DNA of 10,554 nt from CAVPEW01 sp050247895 (GTDB taxonomy: Bacteria > Actinomycetota > Acidimicrobiia > Acidimicrobiales > VFJN01): contig JBFWTJ010000124.1 in NCBI GenBank assembly GCA_050247895.1, forward strand, positions 1 to 10,554, written 5' to 3'. This document shows, in pieces, positions 1-6,340 of this stretch (the first letter of the stretch is position 1; every line of letters starts with the position of its first letter). Both the position numbers and the translations under genes were made by a program. The notes beneath the pieces were generated by a model. That model worked only from the letters and a program-made list of their open reading frames with translations. It was not told the DNA's origin and searched no databases.

Positions 1-910
1 GCTCCACGTGGCCCTGCCCCCGGGGCCGGTCCGCCAGGCCGACCGCGTGGCGGGCGCCGGGCTCGGGGTGCTGGGCGTCCTGGCCTCGGTGTGGCTCCTG
101 CTGCCGATCATGGCCGACGTCGAGGGCACGATGGCCCGCCAGACCCGGTCCTCGACGATCGCACGCTTCGTCCACGACAGGTTCCCGGACCCACCCGACA
201 CGCTGGCGGCCCTGCGACGCCTGGTCGGCGGCGACCAGTTCCCGCAGGTGTTCGACGCCCTCCAGCGCACCCCGTCGGTCTCCGCGCCGCCGGCCGCGTC
301 CGGCCTGCCGTCGGCGGTGGCCCAGGCCACCGCGGCGTCGGTGGTCAAGGTGGAGGGGGTCGCCTGCCGCCGGATCCAGGACGGCAGCGGCTTCGTGGTC
401 GCCGAGGACCTCGTGGTGACCAACGCGCACGTGGTGGCGGGCGAGCCCGAGACCGACCTGCAGCGACCGGACGGCTCACAGGTGACCGGGCGGGTCGTGG
501 CCTTCGACCCCCGGCGCGACCTGGCCCTGGTCCACGCCCCCGGGCTGGGCCTGGCGCCCCTGCCCCTGGGCGACACCGACGTGGGAGGACGGGGCGGCGT
601 GTTCGGGCACCCCGGTGGCGGCCCCCTGGAGATCTCCCCGTTCGAGGTGGCCCGGGAGACCGACGCCGTGGGGCGGGACATCTACGACGGCGCCCGGACC
701 GAGCGGCGCGTCCTCGTCCTGTCCTCCGAGCTGCGCCCGGGCGACTCGGGCGCAGCCCTGGTCGACCCGACCGGCACCGTGGTCGGCGTGGCCTTCGCCA
801 TCGCGCCGGACCGGCCGGGGGTGGCCTACGCGCTCGACGTCACCGAGCTCCACGCCGTGCTGGAGGGCCCTCACGCCGCGCCGGTCGACACCGGGCCCTG
901 CCTGACCTGA
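1..910 (+). CDS. MarP-like membrane-anchored trypsin-fold serine protease (5'-partial)
   Basis: The reading frame is open to the left edge, so the N-terminus is missing. The GTG at 8 is probably internal and residues below are counted from it. Residues about 13-36 form one hydrophobic helix, resembling the last membrane helix of a CvpA-type anchor. A linker follows, then a chymotrypsin-fold domain with the triad His141 (TNAHVV), Asp171 (RDLALV) and Ser247 (GDSGAA). Cys120, just before the first strand, and Cys298, three residues from the end, match the placement of the disulfide in Mycobacterium tuberculosis MarP (Rv3671c), a periplasmic acid-resistance protease with a four-helix CvpA anchor. 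The protease domain should therefore lie outside the membrane. A generic HtrA-like protease is the alternative, but no PDZ domain follows and the C-terminus is MarP-like. Acid resistance is family knowledge, not shown here. Confidence 0.88.
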   Translation, partial: LHVALPPGPVRQADRVAGAGLGVLGVLASVWLLLPIMADVEGTMARQTRSSTIARFVHDRFPDPPDTLAALRRLVGGDQFPQVFDALQRTPSVSAPPAASGLPSAVAQATAASVVKVEGVACRRIQDGSGFVVAEDLVVTNAHVVAGEPETDLQRPDGSQVTGRVVAFDPRRDLALVHAPGLGLAPLPLGDTDVGGRGGVFGHPGGGPLEISPFEVARETDAVGRDIYDGARTERRVLVLSSELRPGDSGAALVDPTGTVVGVAFAIAPDRPGVAYALDVTELHAVLEGPHAAPVDTGPCLT

Positions 911-927
911 GCGCCCTCAGTGCAGGC
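900..927. terminator. Putative bidirectional hairpin overlapping both convergent stop codons
   Basis: Two nested inverted repeats, GCCTG (900-904)/CAGGC (923-927) and CTGAG (907-911)/CTCAG (916-920), surround a CGCC loop with a 2x2 internal mismatch. The structure contains the protease TGA (908-910) and the transporter stop on the - strand (917-919). Only 6 bp separate the two genes, so this is the only visible candidate for ending both transcripts. There is no T tract, which is common in high-GC actinobacteria. Function is inferred. Confidence 0.4.
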
Positions 928-2200
928 CGAGGACGGCGATGGCCAGCACCAGGGTCAGCGCGCCGACCAGGTCGACGCTGGAGCTGACCACGGGGATGCC
1001 GTAGCTGTCGGGATCGACCCCGGCCCGCACCGCGGTGATGGTCCCGTAGTAGGCGATGACCAGGACCACGGCGATGGCCAGCACGCCGCCGAGCAGCGAC
1101 GCGGCCACCATCTGGGCCAGGCCCGGGCTGGCCTGGCCCAGCCAGCCGGCCAGGACGTGGGCCGCGGCGCCGTTGAGGGCGTAGGTGGGCAGCCCGACCG
1201 CGGTGACCAGCACCAGGTCGGCGCGGGCCGCGGGGGAGGGGATCCCGGCCGGCTCGACCAGGCCGAGGAGGAGCTTGGAGGACAGCCGGCCCGACAGGAT
1301 CCCGCCCAGGGCCCCGGCGCTGGACAGGTGGGCCGGCACCAGGATGAGCAGGGCGGGCAGGGTGGCGAACGCCGTGAGGCGCTTCTCGAGCACCACGCCG
1401 GCCAGGGTGCTGACCACGGCGGCGACGATCAGGATGGGCAGCGACTCGCGCACGATCCGCCGCAGGAGGGCGAGGCGGGCCCGCAGGGCGAGGACCAGTG
1501 CGGCGACGCTGGCCAGCACGAGCCCGCCGGCCAGGCCGCCGGTGAGCAGGCCGAAGCCCACGAGGCCGGTGGCGACCCACAGGGCGGGCAGGGTGATGAC
1601 GTCGCCCAACGTCGACACCAGGGGCGCGGTGACGTTGTCGAGGTCCCACCCGTAGCGCACCGCACCCGACGCCAGCCCGAGCGTGGCGGCCAGGACCGGG
1701 ATGGAGGCGAGCACCCCGCCGGCGATCGACACCAGGGCGAGCTCGTCGATCCCCACGGTCTCGCCCAGGCCCAGGCCCTTGGAGACGCCGACCGCGATCA
1801 GGGCGAGCAGGGCGGACATGACCATGGTCAGGACCCCGGCGGCGAGCACGTTCTGGCCCAGGACCGACGAGGGCCGGGTGGTGAAGCGCAGCTCGCCGGC
1901 GTGGATGGCGGTGCTGGTGCGGTTGCCGAAGGAGCCGAAGATGTTGCCCCGCAGGCCGATGGCCGCGGGCACCAGCACGAGGAGGCCGGGCAGCCGCTCG
2001 AAGGTGTCGGTCAGCGAGCTGAGCACGGCGCCGGCCAGCAGGCTGGTGGAGCTGTTCAGCGCGAGGGCGACGAGGCTCTGGCGTGCGTCGGGGCCGACGG
2101 CGCCACCGACGACGCCCCAGGCCGCGGCGGGCAGCCCCAGGACCCGCCGGGCGCGCGCCGCGACGCCGGTCCGGGCTCGGACCCGGGAGACCCCGGCCAT
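917..2200 (-). CDS. SLC41/MgtE-type divalent cation (Mg2+) transporter, duplicated membrane domain
   Basis: This 427-residue protein is almost entirely membrane-embedded, with about ten hydrophobic segments and a short basic N-terminus. It consists of two tandem MgtE-type membrane domains. The first has GLRGNIFGSFGNRTSTA around residues 82-98 and DLDN at 186-189 followed by a TLGD segment. The second has LSSAGALGGILSGRLSSK around 292-309 and DPDS at 396-399 followed by SSSVD. These acidic motifs line the ion path in MgtE/SLC41 proteins. Bacterial MgtE is usually one membrane domain with N-terminal regulatory and CBS domains and works as a dimer. Here those cytosolic domains are absent and the pore domain is fused in duplicate, as in eukaryotic SLC41. 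Mg2+ is the likely substrate by family, but another divalent ion is possible. The ATG at 2200 is the first good start, with only a weak GGACGG upstream. Confidence 0.87.
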   Translation of the reverse strand: MAGVSRVRARTGVAARARRVLGLPAAAWGVVGGAVGPDARQSLVALALNSSTSLLAGAVLSSLTDTFERLPGLLVLVPAAIGLRGNIFGSFGNRTSTAIHAGELRFTTRPSSVLGQNVLAAGVLTMVMSALLALIAVGVSKGLGLGETVGIDELALVSIAGGVLASIPVLAATLGLASGAVRYGWDLDNVTAPLVSTLGDVITLPALWVATGLVGFGLLTGGLAGGLVLASVAALVLALRARLALLRRIVRESLPILIVAAVVSTLAGVVLEKRLTAFATLPALLILVPAHLSSAGALGGILSGRLSSKLLLGLVEPAGIPSPAARADLVLVTAVGLPTYALNGAAAHVLAGWLGQASPGLAQMVAASLLGGVLAIAVVLVIAYYGTITAVRAGVDPDSYGIPVVSSSVDLVGALTLVLAIAVLGLH

Positions 2201-2229
2201 GGGGGCCGTCCGTGGCGGTCAGCCGTCTT

Positions 2230-2264
2230 GCGCACGGCGCAGGACCCTACCTGCCACCGTGCGC
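2230..2264 (-). promoter_or_regulatory. Inverted repeat centred on a putative -10 element of the transporter gene
   Basis: Arms GCGCACGG (2230-2237)/CCGTGCGC (2257-2264) and inner arms GCAGG (2239-2243)/CCTGC (2250-2254) enclose ACCCTA (2244-2249). On the - strand this reads TAGGGT, a TANNNT-type -10. A start about 7 nt downstream would leave a leader of roughly 37 nt before the ATG at 2200. The arms could be an operator over the promoter. They could instead be another transcript-end hairpin for the upstream ferredoxin. No -35 is evident. Confidence 0.4.
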
Positions 2265-2269
2265 CGGGT

Positions 2270-2312
2270 CGCGTCCGGCCCCGGACGCGCCACGAGGCCC
2301 CGGAGGGCCTCG
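2270..2312 (-). terminator. Two tandem GC hairpins downstream of the ferredoxin gene
   Basis: Perfect inverted repeat one is CGCGTCCGG (2270-2278)/CCGGACGCG (2281-2289). Perfect inverted repeat two is CGAGGCCC (2293-2300)/GGGCCTCG (2305-2312) with a CGGA loop. They lie 51 bp beyond the ferredoxin stop, in the gap before the co-oriented transporter, where a terminator would be expected. They lack a U tract, as many actinobacterial terminators do. The first has only a 2-nt loop, so its innermost base pairs must open. Confidence 0.5.
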
Positions 2313-2362
2313 CGCGACGGTCGTGCCGGCGATCGCTCAGCCGGCGGGCCCGGGGGACGAGG

Positions 2363-2599
2363 TCAGTCGACCTCGATGAAGATGCACTCGCCCGGGCACT
2401 CCTCGGCGGACTCGATGACCGCCTCCTCCTGGCCCGCGGGGACGCTGGCCAGGCCCTCGGCGCCACCGGGGTCGGAGAGCACCTTGGCGCCGTCCTTCAC
2501 GTAGGCCAGGCCGTCGTCGAGCAGGGTGAAGACATCGGGGGCGATCTCCTCGCAGAGCCCGTCGCCGGTGCAGAGATCCTGGTCGATCCAGACCTTCAT
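2363..2599 (-). CDS. Small single-cluster ferredoxin (3Fe-4S or Asp-ligated 4Fe-4S type)
   Basis: This 78-residue acidic protein is a soluble electron carrier. The cluster motif reads C10-TG-D13-GL-C16 near the N-terminus and C68-P near the C-terminus, followed by C72. Standard 4Fe-4S ferredoxins have Cys where Asp13 sits. This pattern is typical of actinobacterial 3Fe-4S ferredoxins, often partners of cytochromes P450, and also of Asp-ligated 4Fe-4S proteins such as the Pyrococcus furiosus ferredoxin. The CxxDxxC spacing, the IAPDVF segment after C16 and the CPGECI end all fit. No P450 or reductase gene is nearby, so the redox partner is unknown. The gene is transcribed divergently from arc. 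From memory, a ferredoxin also lies near arc in some other actinobacteria, but I could not check this. The ATG start is supported by GGGGAG 9 nt upstream. Confidence 0.93.
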   Translation of the reverse strand: MKVWIDQDLCTGDGLCEEIAPDVFTLLDDGLAYVKDGAKVLSDPGGAEGLASVPAGQEEAVIESAEECPGECIFIEVD

Positions 2600-2608
2600 C
2601 TGTCGCTA

Positions 2609-2614
2609 CTCCCC
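2609..2614 (-). promoter_or_regulatory. Ribosome binding site of the ferredoxin gene
   Basis: GGGGAG on the - strand lies 9 nt before the ATG at 2599. It is one of the clearer Shine-Dalgarno sites in the window and fixes the ferredoxin start. Confidence 0.65.
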
Positions 2615-2636
2615 ATCGATCGGCGGATGTTCCCCG

Positions 2637-2667
2637 ACTCTACCCCAGCCGTGAATAAACAAGGCAA
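2637..2667 (-). promoter_or_regulatory. Putative ferredoxin promoter
   Basis: On the - strand, a TTGCCT -35-like hexamer (2662-2667) and a TAGAGT -10-like hexamer (2637-2642) are separated by 19 bp. They lie in the most AT-rich stretch of the window (about 2640-2680). The spacing is slightly long. This is pattern recognition only. Confidence 0.4.
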
Positions 2668-2682
2668 GCACCGGAGAATCTC

Positions 2683-2733
2683 ACCGTTCGACACGTGACG
2701 GCGGTCACTCCGAACGTCACGGAACCGTTCGAC
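2683..2733. promoter_or_regulatory. Operator-like cluster of inverted and direct repeats between the ferredoxin gene and arc
   Basis: CGTTCG occurs at 2685-2690 and 2726-2731, and its reverse complement CGAACG at 2711-2716. The first CGTTCG and the CGAACG enclose a second perfect inverted repeat, GTGAC (2695-2699)/GTCAC (2704-2708), making a nested dyad over 2685-2716. The 10-mer ACCGTTCGAC is directly repeated at 2683-2692 and 2724-2733, 41 bp apart, about four helical turns. The site sits between the divergent promoters, so one regulator could act on both genes. No binding protein is identified. Confidence 0.4.
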
Positions 2734-2764
2734 GCGAGCGCGCCGATCCGAGAGGGAGGGGGTG

Positions 2765-2770
2765 TAGGGT
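2765..2770 (+). promoter_or_regulatory. Putative -10 element of arc
   Basis: TAGGGT fits the actinobacterial TANNNT -10 consensus and would start transcription near 2777, about 18 nt before the arc GTG. No convincing -35 is seen. The same hexamer occurs on the other strand ahead of the transporter gene. Confidence 0.35.
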
Positions 2771-2794
2771 CCGCGCAGCACGGACTCCTGGGAG

Positions 2795-4546
2795 GTGGTC
2801 CCCGTCGACGAGCCAGAGTTCTCCGAGGTCGCCGACCTGCGCGACCACGCCGCCGCCATGGAGGAGGAGATCGTCTCGCTCCGGCGCCGGCTCCAGGACG
2901 CGCCCAAGCGCGTCCGCACCCTGGAGGAGCGCCTGCTGGAGACCAAGGGCCAGCTGGCCCAGGCCGTGTCCCAGAACGAGAAGCTGACCTACACCCTGCG
3001 CGAGGCCCGCGAGCACATCGCGGCGCTGCGCGAGGAGGTCGACAAGCTCACCCAGCCCCCCTCCGCCTACGGCACCTACCTGGCCCGCAACGACGACGGC
3101 ACCGCCGACGTGTTCACCGGTGGGCGCAAGGTGAGGGTCGCCCTGCACCCCGACCTCGAGGACGTCGAGCTCGAGCAGGGCGCCGAGGTCGTGCTCAACG
3201 AGAGCCTCAACGTGGTCCTGTCACGGGGCGCGGACCTGACCGGCGAGGTGGTCACGCTCAAGGAGGTCCTCGGCGGCGGGCGGGCCCTGGTGGTCGGCCG
3301 GGCCGACGAGGAGCGGGTGGCCGAGCTGGCCGACCGGCTCGCCACCGAGCGGCTCCGGGCCGGCGACACGCTGCTGATGGACCCCCGGTCGGGCCTGCTG
3401 CTCGAGAAGCTGCCCCGGCCCGAGGTCGAGGAGCTGGTCCTCGAGGAGGTCCCCGACATCCGCTACGAGGACATCGGCGGCCTCGACGAGCAGATCGAGC
3501 AGATCGCCGACGCCGTCGAGCTCCCGTTCCTGCACCAGGAGCTGTTCGCCGAGCACAAGCTGCCGGCGCCCAAGGGGATCCTGCTCTACGGCCCGCCGGG
3601 CTGCGGCAAGACGCTCATCGCCAAGGCGGTGGCCAACAGCCTGGCCAAGAAGGTGGCCCAGGCGAGCGGCAACGACACGGCCCGCTCGTACTTCCTCAAC
3701 ATCAAGGGCCCCGAGCTGCTCAACAAGTACGTCGGCGAGACCGAGCGCCAGATCCGCCTGGTGTTCCAGCGGGCCCGGGAGAAGTCCGAGGAGGGCTGGC
3801 CCGTCATCGTCTTCTTCGACGAGATGGACTCGATGTTCCGCACCCGGGGGAGCGGCATCTCCTCGGACATGGAGTCGACCATCGTCCCCCAGCTCCTGGC
3901 CGAGATCGACGGCGTCGAGTCGCTCAAGAACGTGATCGTGATCGGCGCCTCCAACCGCGAGGACCTGATCGACCCGGCCATCCTGCGCCCGGGCCGCCTC
4001 GACGTGAAGATCAAGATCGAGCGCCCCAACGAGAGCGCGGCGGCCCAGATCTTCGCCCGGTACCTCACCACCGACCTGCCCCTGGCCGTCGACGTGGTGT
4101 CCGACCTGGGCGGTGGCGACCCGGCCAAGACCGTCCAGGCCATGATCGAGGTCACCGTCGAGGAGATGTACCGCACCGACGAGGCCAACCAGTTCCTCGA
4201 GGTCACGTACCAGAACGGCGACAAGGAGGTGATGTTCTTCAAGGACTTCGCCTCGGGCGCCATGATCGAGAACATCGTGCGACGGGCCAAGAAGCTGGCC
4301 ATCAAGCGCCTGCTCGGCGGGGGCGCACGCGGCATCAGGACCGAGGACCTGATCGACTCGATCCACCAGGAGTACAAGGAGCACGAGGACCTGCCGAACA
4401 CGACCAACCCCGACGACTGGGCGAAGATCTCGGGGAAGAAGGGCGAGCGGATCGTCTACGTGCGCACGATCATCCAGCGCGAGAACGATGCCAAGCCCCA
4501 GGGCGGCCGGGCCATCGAGCGGGTCGCCACCGGTCAGTACCTCTGA
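2795..4546 (+). CDS. arc: Proteasomal AAA+ ATPase ARC/Mpa
   Basis: This is the hexameric unfoldase that recognises pupylated proteins and feeds them to the 20S core. At 583 residues it is slightly shorter than M. tuberculosis Mpa (609). An N-terminal coiled coil (about 20-80) binds Pup. Two OB-type domains (about 90-230) follow, beginning after QPPSAYGTYL. The AAA domain has Walker A GPPGCGKT (266-273), Walker B VIVFFDE with Asp342/Glu343, sensor-1 Asn387 and arginine fingers in RPGR (398-401). It ends in GQYL, the tail that docks into pockets of the PrcA ring. GTG at 2795 is chosen because an in-frame stop lies at 2765 and the next Met (residue 22) would cut into the coiled coil. The GGGAG at 2790-2794 abuts this GTG, so the start is not secured by a normally spaced RBS. 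The gene is first in the PPS run, 15 bp before dop. Confidence 0.97.
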   Translation: MVPVDEPEFSEVADLRDHAAAMEEEIVSLRRRLQDAPKRVRTLEERLLETKGQLAQAVSQNEKLTYTLREAREHIAALREEVDKLTQPPSAYGTYLARNDDGTADVFTGGRKVRVALHPDLEDVELEQGAEVVLNESLNVVLSRGADLTGEVVTLKEVLGGGRALVVGRADEERVAELADRLATERLRAGDTLLMDPRSGLLLEKLPRPEVEELVLEEVPDIRYEDIGGLDEQIEQIADAVELPFLHQELFAEHKLPAPKGILLYGPPGCGKTLIAKAVANSLAKKVAQASGNDTARSYFLNIKGPELLNKYVGETERQIRLVFQRAREKSEEGWPVIVFFDEMDSMFRTRGSGISSDMESTIVPQLLAEIDGVESLKNVIVIGASNREDLIDPAILRPGRLDVKIKIERPNESAAAQIFARYLTTDLPLAVDVVSDLGGGDPAKTVQAMIEVTVEEMYRTDEANQFLEVTYQNGDKEVMFFKDFASGAMIENIVRRAKKLAIKRLLGGGARGIRTEDLIDSIHQEYKEHEDLPNTTNPDDWAKISGKKGERIVYVRTIIQRENDAKPQGGRAIERVATGQYL

Positions 4547-4561
4547 TCCGAGCTGGCCCCG

Positions 4562-6073
4562 ATGGCGCTGCGCAAGACGCTCGGGATCGAGACGGAGTTC
4601 GGCATCATCGTGCGCGGTGGGGAGTCGAACCCCATCGCCGCGTCGTCGGTCCTGATCAACGCCTACGTCCAGCGCCTGGGCCGTGAGGGTGGCAGCGGCC
4701 CCGCGTCGCGGGTCGGTTGGGACTTCGAGGACGAGCAGCCCGGTAACGACGCCCGGGGCTTCTCCACCGACAGGTCGCTGGCCCCCGAGGTCGAGACCCA
4801 CCTCGTGAACGCGGTGCTCACCAACGGCGCCCGCTACTACGTGGACCACGCCCACCCCGAGCTGTCCACGCCCGAGTGCGCCGACCCCCGCTCGGTGGTC
4901 GTCTACGACCGGGCCGCCGAGCTCATCCTGGAGCGCTCCATGGCCGCGGCGCGGGCGCTGCTGCCCGAGGGCCAGGAGATCGTGGTCTACAAGAACAACT
5001 CCGACGGCAAGGGCAACAGCTACGGCTGCCACGAGAACTACCTGATGGACCGGCGCGTCCCCTTCGGGCGCATCGTCAGCCAGGCCATGCCGCACCTCAT
5101 CACCCGCCAGGTCTTCACCGGCTCGGGGAAGGTCGGCTGCGAGGCCGGGGGCGCCGGGCCGTCGGACGTCCCGTTCCAGATCACCCAGCGGGCCGACTTC
5201 TTCGAGGAGGAGGTCGGCCTCGAGACCACCCTCAAGCGGCCCATCGTCAACACGCGCGACGAGCCCCACGCCGACGCCCAGAAGTACCGCCGCCTCCACG
5301 TGATCTGCGGGGACGCCAACTGCTCGGAGGTCGCCACCTTCCTCAAGGTCGGGACCACGGCGCTGGTCCTGTGCATGGTCGAGGACGACTGGCTCGTGCG
5401 GGACCTCGTGCCGGCCGCGCCGGTGCGGGCCATGCGCGGCGTCTCCTACGACCTCACCCTGTCCCGGCCCATCGAGCTGGCCGACGGGTCGCGCATGACC
5501 GCGCTCGAGGTCCAGTGGGAGTACCACGACAGGGCCCGCAAGTACGCCGAGGAGCACGGCCTGGACTGCATCGGGGGCCGGGAGGTGGGCGAGGCCCTGC
5601 TCGACCGCTGGGAGGCGGTCCTGACCGGCCTGGAGACCGACCCGATGTCGCTGGCCGACCAGCTCGACTGGGTGGCCAAGCGCCGCCTGCTGGAGGGCTA
5701 CCGCGAGCGCCACGGGCTGGACTGGGACGACGCCCGGCTCGCCGCCCTGGCCCTCCAGTACCACGACCTGCGCCCCGACCGCTCCCTGGCCCGGCGGGCC
5801 GGCCTCCAGCGCCTCACCGGCGACGAGGAGGTCGAGCGGGCCGTGCACGAGCCGCCCGAGGACACCCGGGCCTACTTCCGCGGCCGCTGCCTGGCCCGCT
5901 GGCCCGAGAGCATCGTGGCCGCCAACTGGGACTCGATGGTCTTCGACGTGGGCGGCGACCCGCTGCGTCGGGTCCCCATGATGGAGCCGCTCCGTGGAAC
6001 GGCGCTGCACGTGGGTAGCCTCATCGACGAGTGCGAGACCGCCGCCGAGCTGTTGCGACGGCTGGGCCAGTGA
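4562..6073 (+). CDS. dop: Pup deamidase/depupylase Dop
   Basis: Dop is a carboxylate-amine ligase-fold enzyme that hydrolyses the Pup-lysine isopeptide bond and, where Pup ends in Gln, deamidates it. At 503 residues it is almost the length of M. tuberculosis Dop (502). Metal and ATP-binding glutamates lie in GIETEFG (Glu10, Glu12). The conserved Asp95 in YVDHAHPE is the proposed catalytic residue. The Dop-specific loop lies roughly between residues 38 and 80. Further signatures are NSYGCHENYL, GLETTLKRPIVNTRDEPHAD and a C-terminal NWDSMVFDVGGD segment that PafA lacks. These separate it clearly from its paralogue pafA further along. Because Pup here already ends in Glu, depupylation is the expected role and deamidation should be dispensable. 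The ATG lies 15 bp after arc with no good RBS, suggesting translational coupling. Confidence 0.97.
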   Translation: MALRKTLGIETEFGIIVRGGESNPIAASSVLINAYVQRLGREGGSGPASRVGWDFEDEQPGNDARGFSTDRSLAPEVETHLVNAVLTNGARYYVDHAHPELSTPECADPRSVVVYDRAAELILERSMAAARALLPEGQEIVVYKNNSDGKGNSYGCHENYLMDRRVPFGRIVSQAMPHLITRQVFTGSGKVGCEAGGAGPSDVPFQITQRADFFEEEVGLETTLKRPIVNTRDEPHADAQKYRRLHVICGDANCSEVATFLKVGTTALVLCMVEDDWLVRDLVPAAPVRAMRGVSYDLTLSRPIELADGSRMTALEVQWEYHDRARKYAEEHGLDCIGGREVGEALLDRWEAVLTGLETDPMSLADQLDWVAKRRLLEGYRERHGLDWDDARLAALALQYHDLRPDRSLARRAGLQRLTGDEEVERAVHEPPEDTRAYFRGRCLARWPESIVAANWDSMVFDVGGDPLRRVPMMEPLRGTALHVGSLIDECETAAELLRRLGQ

Positions 6074-6076
6074 GGA
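6072..6076 (+). promoter_or_regulatory. Ribosome binding site of pup
   Basis: GAGGA overlaps the dop TGA stop and ends 6 nt before the pup ATG at 6083. It supports that start and suggests coupled translation of dop and pup. Confidence 0.6.
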
Positions 6077-6082
6077 CGACGG

Positions 6083-6277
6083 ATGGCTGAGAGAGAGCAG
6101 AAGCGCAAGCAGGCTCCGTCCCGGAGCGAAGAGGTCGTGGAGGAGGTCCCCGCGGCCTCCGAGCAGGGCGAGAAGATCAAGGCCGAGCTCGACGACCTGC
6201 TCGACGAGATCGACGAGGTCCTCGAGGGCAACGCTGAGGAGTTCGTCAAGAGCTACGTGCAGAAGGGCGGCGAGTGA
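6083..6277 (+). CDS. pup: Prokaryotic ubiquitin-like protein Pup (Glu-ending form)
   Basis: Pup is the 64-residue, largely disordered modifier attached through its C-terminal glutamate side chain to substrate lysines. The first third is charged and variable (EREQKRKQ). The conserved part starts near residue 35 with DDLLDEIDEVLEGNAEEF, which becomes a helix on the ARC/Mpa coiled coil, and ends SYVQKGGE. Length equals that of M. tuberculosis Pup (64). The terminal codon is GAG (Glu), whereas mycobacterial Pup ends in Gln and needs deamidation by Dop. Glu-ending Pups are known, for example in Corynebacterium, so this form is ligation-competent as translated. Lys61 corresponds to a lysine reported to be modified in other Pups. 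It lies directly between dop and prcB, the canonical position. Confidence 0.98.
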   Translation: MAEREQKRKQAPSRSEEVVEEVPAASEQGEKIKAELDDLLDEIDEVLEGNAEEFVKSYVQKGGE

Positions 6278-6291
6278 CCGCTCGGCGGGCC

Positions 6292-6309
6292 CGCGCCTTG
6301 CCGGGCGCG
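6292..6309 (+). terminator. Hairpin between pup and prcB
   Basis: Perfect inverted repeat CGCGCC (6292-6297)/GGCGCG (6304-6309) with a TTGCCG loop, 15 bp after the pup stop. It has no U tract. It could be a partial terminator or a 3'-stabilising hairpin that sets pup mRNA above prcBA mRNA. Function is inferred. Confidence 0.35.
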
Positions 6310-6324
6310 AACCCGGTCCGGCGC

Positions 6325-6330
6325 TAGCCT
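6325..6330 (+). promoter_or_regulatory. Possible -10 element for prcBA
   Basis: TAGCCT matches TANNNT and ends 10 nt before the prcB ATG at 6341. The predicted start (about 6337) gives a 4-nt leader, so the message would be near-leaderless. This fits the lack of any Shine-Dalgarno sequence before prcB. No -35 is visible at normal spacing. Confidence 0.35.
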
Positions 6331-6340
6331 CCCCGGCCGT

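Noticed and set aside
1..7. GTG at position 8 as the true start of the protease gene
   Set aside because: The frame stays open to the window edge and family members carry further N-terminal helices, so the gene is treated as 5'-partial.
920..2698. A 592-codon + strand frame over the transporter and ferredoxin genes
   Set aside because: The product is rich in G, Q, D, A and H with no domain, and it mirrors two well-supported - strand genes.
2711..2731. CGAACG...CGTTCG as a LexA (SOS) box
   Set aside because: Actinobacterial LexA boxes have CGAAC and GTTCG about 4 nt apart. Here the gap between CGAAC and GTTCG is 11 nt, so it is listed only as an unassigned repeat.
2695..4686. A 663-codon + strand frame overlapping arc out of frame
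   Set aside because: It is an Arg/Pro/Gly-rich shadow of arc with no recognisable domain.
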